Part shown: one piece after another, positions 62,209 to 64,000 of the stretch
Layout: every line of letters starts with the position of its first letter
How positions within the stretch are numbered: the stretch's first letter is position 1
DNA from: Anas platyrhynchos
Lineage: Eukaryota > Chordata > Aves > Anseriformes > Anatidae
NCBI RefSeq assembly: GCF_047663525.1
Contig: NC_092604.1
Span: forward strand, 13,379,501 to 13,443,500
Length of the DNA stretch: 64,000 nt
Reading direction: 5' to 3'
The notes under the pieces: generated by a model
Told to the model about the DNA's origin: nothing
Seen by the model: only the letters and a program-made list of their open reading frames with translations
The model's database searches: none
Made by a program: the position numbers and the translations under genes

Positions 62209-62322
62209 TCACAGCTCCTGTCCCTTGGCAAGGCTGCGGAAGAGCCTCAGCAGCTGGAACACGTTGCTTCTGGGCAGCTTCTCCCTAAGGCAGCTCTCAG
62301 CATCCTGCTTGGCCACGGAAAC
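62209..62322 (-). CDS. Possible terminal exon of an unrecognised minus-strand gene
   Basis: A minus-strand open stretch begins after a GCCCTGCAG acceptor and encodes 37 residues plus TGA. The amphipathic, helix-like tail is FQLLRLFRSLAKGQEL. Codon choice (GTG, AAG, CAG, GAG, CTG, TTC, AAC) looks coding-like. It joins in frame to the open segment at 62578-62501. A GTGAGT donor-like word overlaps the stop, so it might instead be internal. I do not recognise the family. It could be chance. Confidence 0.25.
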   Translation of the reverse strand, partial: VSVAKQDAESCLREKLPRSNVFQLLRLFRSLAKGQEL

Positions 62323-62500
62323 CTGCAGGGCACTGTTACCTACAGCTTTCTGAAGGGTACTTAAAGGGGTTTAGCTGCCACTACTGTGAAAATGAGCGTG
62401 TAGGGCCACCTGTCTCCCACCCCAAGGAAAACACCACAGGCAGGGGAGCAGGCAGAGGAGCTGGGCTTTGTTCCTGCAATGTGAGAGACTTTGTCATTAC

Positions 62501-62578
62501 CGAGGGAGCCTGAGCTGCAAGGAGCTGCTTCAGAGCCTGCTGCAGCTGGGGTTCAGGCCTTGTGAGCGAGCTTTGGGC
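62501..62578 (-). CDS. Possible penultimate exon of the same unrecognised gene
   Basis: A 26-codon minus-strand open segment ends in a GTAATG donor at 62500-62495. It encodes a Gln/Leu/Ala-rich helix-like run including LQQALKQLLAAQAPS. Its left splice phase (0) matches the 62322 acceptor. The upstream end is unclear; an in-frame TGA at 62579-62581 limits it. This is weak evidence, offered with the neighbouring segment. Confidence 0.2.
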
Positions 62579-62975
62579 TCAGTCTCCCCCATGCTCACAC
62601 AGCCGCACTCCAGGAGCAGTAGGTGAGGGTGAGGAGTCTCACCCAACCCAGGGCAGGGGTCTGGCTGCTGAAGCTGATTGCTGGGCACTTCCCCACAGGT
62701 GGAGCAGGCTCCTTGTGCAGAAGGAGCTTGAACCCAGCTTTTGGCAGCAACCAGTAGCATAGTCACAGCTCTCGCCAGCACCTTTCCTTGGCAGCTTTCT
62801 TTGCATTAAGTCCTGCAGCCAAAGCTCAGCTCCCGGCAGCCAGCAGAGCTGCTACAGCTTATCCCCTCCCAGGGCAGTGTCACCCTGAGGTACTGTGTCA
62901 GTGGTTACCCACCCCTAAGGTCCCCTCCATCCATGAGGAGCAGCTGCTGCTAGGTGACAGCAAGTCCAAGCTACA
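62579..62975. other. RABEPK-HSPA5 intergenic remainder
   Basis: GC-moderate DNA without a recognised gene. It holds minus-strand ATG-containing frames and GTGAGA or GTAACC donor-like words that might belong to the putative small gene, but no confident exon chain can be drawn. Confidence 0.35.
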
Positions 62976-63302
62976 AAAATCCAGTGTAAATAACAAATTT
63001 ATTGTGGTCACTTCAGGTAGAAAAGCTCTACACCAAATTCACATGACCGAGTTGTTAAATAGAACGCTTCCATGGCCAGTACTTCTACACCCCTGTTGTC
63101 ATTTACACGCCCCCCCCCACTACCCTTCCCTCCCCAGACAAACACCTGCTAACGAAAAGCAGTAAACAGCCACTTTGGGCTAGCATTTCCAGCTCCACTC
63201 ACGAGTGAAGATTCAGAGTTACATTCCAAATTAGGAGTTCAATATTTTAAACAAGTGTTCCTGAGTCCAATATATACACACAACATTCAGGGATGCCAGT
63301 AT
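62976..63302 (-). other. HSPA5: HSPA5 3' UTR
   Basis: Minus-strand sequence after the HSPA5 stop, running to just past the AATAAA at 62998-63003. Its length of about 320 nt is ordinary. It contains a run of nine C on the plus strand near 63109. Confidence 0.7.
62998..63003 (-). terminator. HSPA5: HSPA5 poly(A) signal AATAAA
   Basis: Canonical hexamer on the minus strand (TTTATT on plus), about 300 nt after the stop. The following minus-strand sequence TTGTTATTTACACTGG is T-rich. Confidence 0.75.
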
Positions 63303-63865
63303 CTACAACTCATCCTTTTCTGCTGTTTCTTCTTCACCGGAGGGAGGGGGGCCTGCGCTTCCATAGAGCTTGCTAACAATGGGCTGAACGACTTCCTCTA
63401 GCTCCTTCTTCTTTGATTTGAAGTCTTCGATATCCGCATCTTGGTGGCTTTCAAGCCACTCGATCTTTTCCTCTACTGCCTTCTCTATTGTTTCTTTGTC
63501 TTCAGATGACAGCTTGCCACCCAGCTTCTCTTTGTCCCCAATCTGGTTCTTCAGAGAGTAGGCATAGCTCTCCAGCTCGTTCCGGGCATCAATGCGTTCC
63601 TTAAGCTTTTTGTCTTCCTCTGCAAATTTCTCAGCGTCGTTAACCATCCTCTCAATCTCTTCTGGTGTTAGCCGATTCTGATCATTCGTAATTGTGATCT
63701 TGTTTTTGTTCCCAGTGCCCTTGTCTTCAGCTGTGACGCGGAGGATTCCATTTACATCTATTTCAAAGGTAACTTCAATCTGTGGGACGCCACGAGGAGC
63801 AGGAGGGATTCCCGTCAGATCGAAAGTTCCCAGAAGATGATTATCCTTGGTGAGGGGACGCTCAC
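63303..63865 (-). CDS. HSPA5: HSPA5, BiP/GRP78 (last coding exon only)
   Basis: BiP is the Hsp70 chaperone of the ER lumen and a sensor-regulator of the unfolded protein response (family knowledge). The exon starts after a minus-strand TCTTCTAG acceptor at 63866-63867, with two bases completing a Gly codon. It encodes [19 protein letters not shown] and onwards: the end of the substrate-binding beta-sandwich ([16 protein letters not shown]), the alpha-helical lid ([16 protein letters not shown] to about [18 protein letters not shown]), and the tail with the KDEL retrieval signal before TAG at 63305-63303. This amounts to 186 residues of a protein of about 650. The tail [15 protein letters not shown] differs slightly from the chicken form I recall. 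Upstream exons and the ER-stress promoter lie outside the window. Confidence 0.97.
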
Positions 63866-64000
63866 CTAGAAGACAATTACACAATTAGATAGGTCACAAT
63901 TAGACAGTTTTCTTTGCTACCCATGGTTTGCACTTTTTGCAAAACCACTAGCTTTTAGCTACATGCTTTTCAAAGCTGAGGTTTTAAATTCCATCTCAAC
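63866..64000 (-). other. HSPA5: HSPA5 intron (partial)
   Basis: Minus-strand sequence upstream of the last-exon acceptor, with a pyrimidine-rich TTGTGTAATTGTCTTCTAG end. No exon appears before the window edge. Confidence 0.8.

Noticed and set aside
1-64000. Search for CRISPR arrays, phage, retroviral or other mobile systems
   Set aside because: No regularly spaced repeats, long terminal repeats or transposase-, capsid- or polymerase-like frames were recognised. The window is explained by six conserved vertebrate genes.

Overview
The window is vertebrate nuclear DNA, most likely from a bird. It holds split genes with GT-AG introns and CpG-island promoters. Introns are very short (71 to 150 bp) in the GC-rich right part and longer in the AT-rich left part, as on avian microchromosomes. 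All protein identities come from comparing conceptual exon translations with human proteins recalled from memory; no database search was run. The HSPA5 tail resembles chicken BiP but differs slightly from the chicken sequence I recall, so a non-chicken bird is likely and another sauropsid is not excluded.

Layout. 1-5836 is an intron of SCAI whose first exon lies outside the window. 5837-30286 carries the last 16 coding exons of SCAI (+). 30287-35380 holds the probable SCAI 3' UTR and intergenic DNA. A CpG island at about 35380-36640 opens GOLGA1 (+), which has 22 coding exons ending at 50581. GOLGA1 converges on ARPC5L (-, 53996-56005, 4 exons, 150 aa). ARPC5L starts only 351 bp beyond the stop codon of PPP6C (-, 56357-59547, 7 exons, 305 aa). 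PPP6C and RABEPK (+, 59703-62086, 7 exons, about 369 aa) are divergent with 155 bp between their start codons. RABEPK converges on HSPA5 (-), of which only the last coding exon (63303-63865) is inside.

The gene set matches human 9q33.3. In the human order I recall, however, the block ARPC5L-GOLGA1-SCAI has the opposite orientation relative to PPP6C-RABEPK-HSPA5. One inversion would explain this, and one of its junctions would lie in the 351-bp PPP6C/ARPC5L spacer. That spacer is odd in itself: C13 next to the PPP6C stop, no sense-strand AATAAA, and a dense array of CCGGAA (ETS-type) hexamers upstream of ARPC5L.

Functions. SCAI is a nuclear corepressor and DNA-break-repair factor. GOLGA1 (golgin-97) tethers vesicles at the trans-Golgi network, and RABEPK is a Rab9 effector in endosome-to-TGN transport. 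ARPC5L is an Arp2/3 subunit, PPP6C a Ser/Thr phosphatase catalytic subunit, and HSPA5 the ER chaperone BiP. I see no operon-like, CRISPR, phage, retroviral or other mobile system and no convincing RNA gene. The least explained stretch is between RABEPK and HSPA5, where two short open segments on the minus strand look like exons of an unrecognised small gene.
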